64,000 nt of DNA. It comes from Rhodopseudomonas infernalis (GTDB lineage Bacteria > Pseudomonadota > Alphaproteobacteria > Rhizobiales > Xanthobacteraceae). Positions 63,998-64,000 of this stretch are shown here, piece after piece; positions within the stretch are counted from its first letter, which is position 1; every line of letters starts with the position of its first letter. The DNA is taken from contig NZ_JAJNAL010000009.1 in NCBI RefSeq assembly GCF_022271405.1, forward strand, positions 62,001 to 126,000. The letters are read 5' to 3'. The position numbers and the translations under genes are program-made. Below the pieces are notes generated by a model. It was not told the origin of the DNA, made no database searches, and worked only from the letters and a program-made list of their open reading frames with translations.

Positions 63998-64000
63998 TCA

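Overview
The window is GC-rich, gene-dense chromosomal DNA of an alphaproteobacterium. I infer a member of the Rhodopseudomonas/Bradyrhizobium group. The grounds are a complete ccoNOQP-ccoGHIS (fixNOQP-fixGHIS) block preceded by a perfect FixK/FNR-type box, a DUF1674/SDHAF4 protein, an alphaproteobacterial-type aroG leader, and many dispersed intergenic palindromes of kinds common in these genomes. No IS element, integrase, CRISPR array or replication origin was seen. The first gene is cut by the left edge; the right edge falls just after a small gene behind ccoS.

Layout. 1-6.9 kb: end of an exported hydrolase, a cytochrome P450, a class III nucleotide cyclase, a TerB-like protein, an SDR, a SnoaL-like protein and an enoyl-CoA hydratase. 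7.1-15.2 kb: tRNA-Ala(CGC), yggT, a DUF167 gene, folD, and a minus-strand run (M20 peptidase, pyrophosphatase, GNAT, amine oxidase, typA). 15.5-20.6 kb: a ParD-like/NTF2-like pair with its own palindromic operator, then a Zur-like box, a cobalamin riboswitch, a TonB-dependent receptor and a PepSY membrane protein. 20.6-33.2 kb: TAXI-type binding protein, phhB, YkvA-like, a TetR gene divergent from a membrane/CrtI-like fusion, a quinone oxidoreductase, a dienoyl-CoA-reductase-like SDR, IalB, rlmN, PAP2 and argG. 33.3-37.3 kb: an apparent operon of XRE-cupin regulator, RidA, MOSC protein, PDR-type reductase and MHS transporter. 37.5-39.3 kb: an SNase-like gene, an AT-rich Abi-like HEPN gene with a neighbouring structured RNA candidate, and the SDHAF4 gene. 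39.4-55.3 kb: rsmB, a heparinase II/III-like gene, a GAF histidine kinase, purH, aroG with an attenuator, an MFS transporter, ggt, SDR, GST, GIY-YIG, DUF2239, an HCCA-isomerase-like gene and a ketopantoate-reductase-like gene. 55.7-64 kb: the cbb3 oxidase structural and assembly genes.

The clearest regulatory discovery is the aroG leader at 47.10-47.27 kb. A promoter is followed almost immediately by a 25-codon reading frame with six consecutive aromatic codons (Tyr-Trp-Tyr-Phe-Tyr-Phe), then a terminator hairpin whose 5' arm can also pair with a segment of the leader frame. This is the architecture of ribosome-mediated attenuation of DAHP synthase. Other signals worth testing are the Zur-like box and cobalamin riboswitch ahead of one receptor/PepSY operon, the autoregulatory-looking ParD-like/NTF2-like pair, a short leader terminator before typA, the four-fold GGTACC operator of the TetR/CrtI-like pair, and the Abi-like gene with its candidate RNA.

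All functional calls come from reading motifs and gene order; no database search was run.
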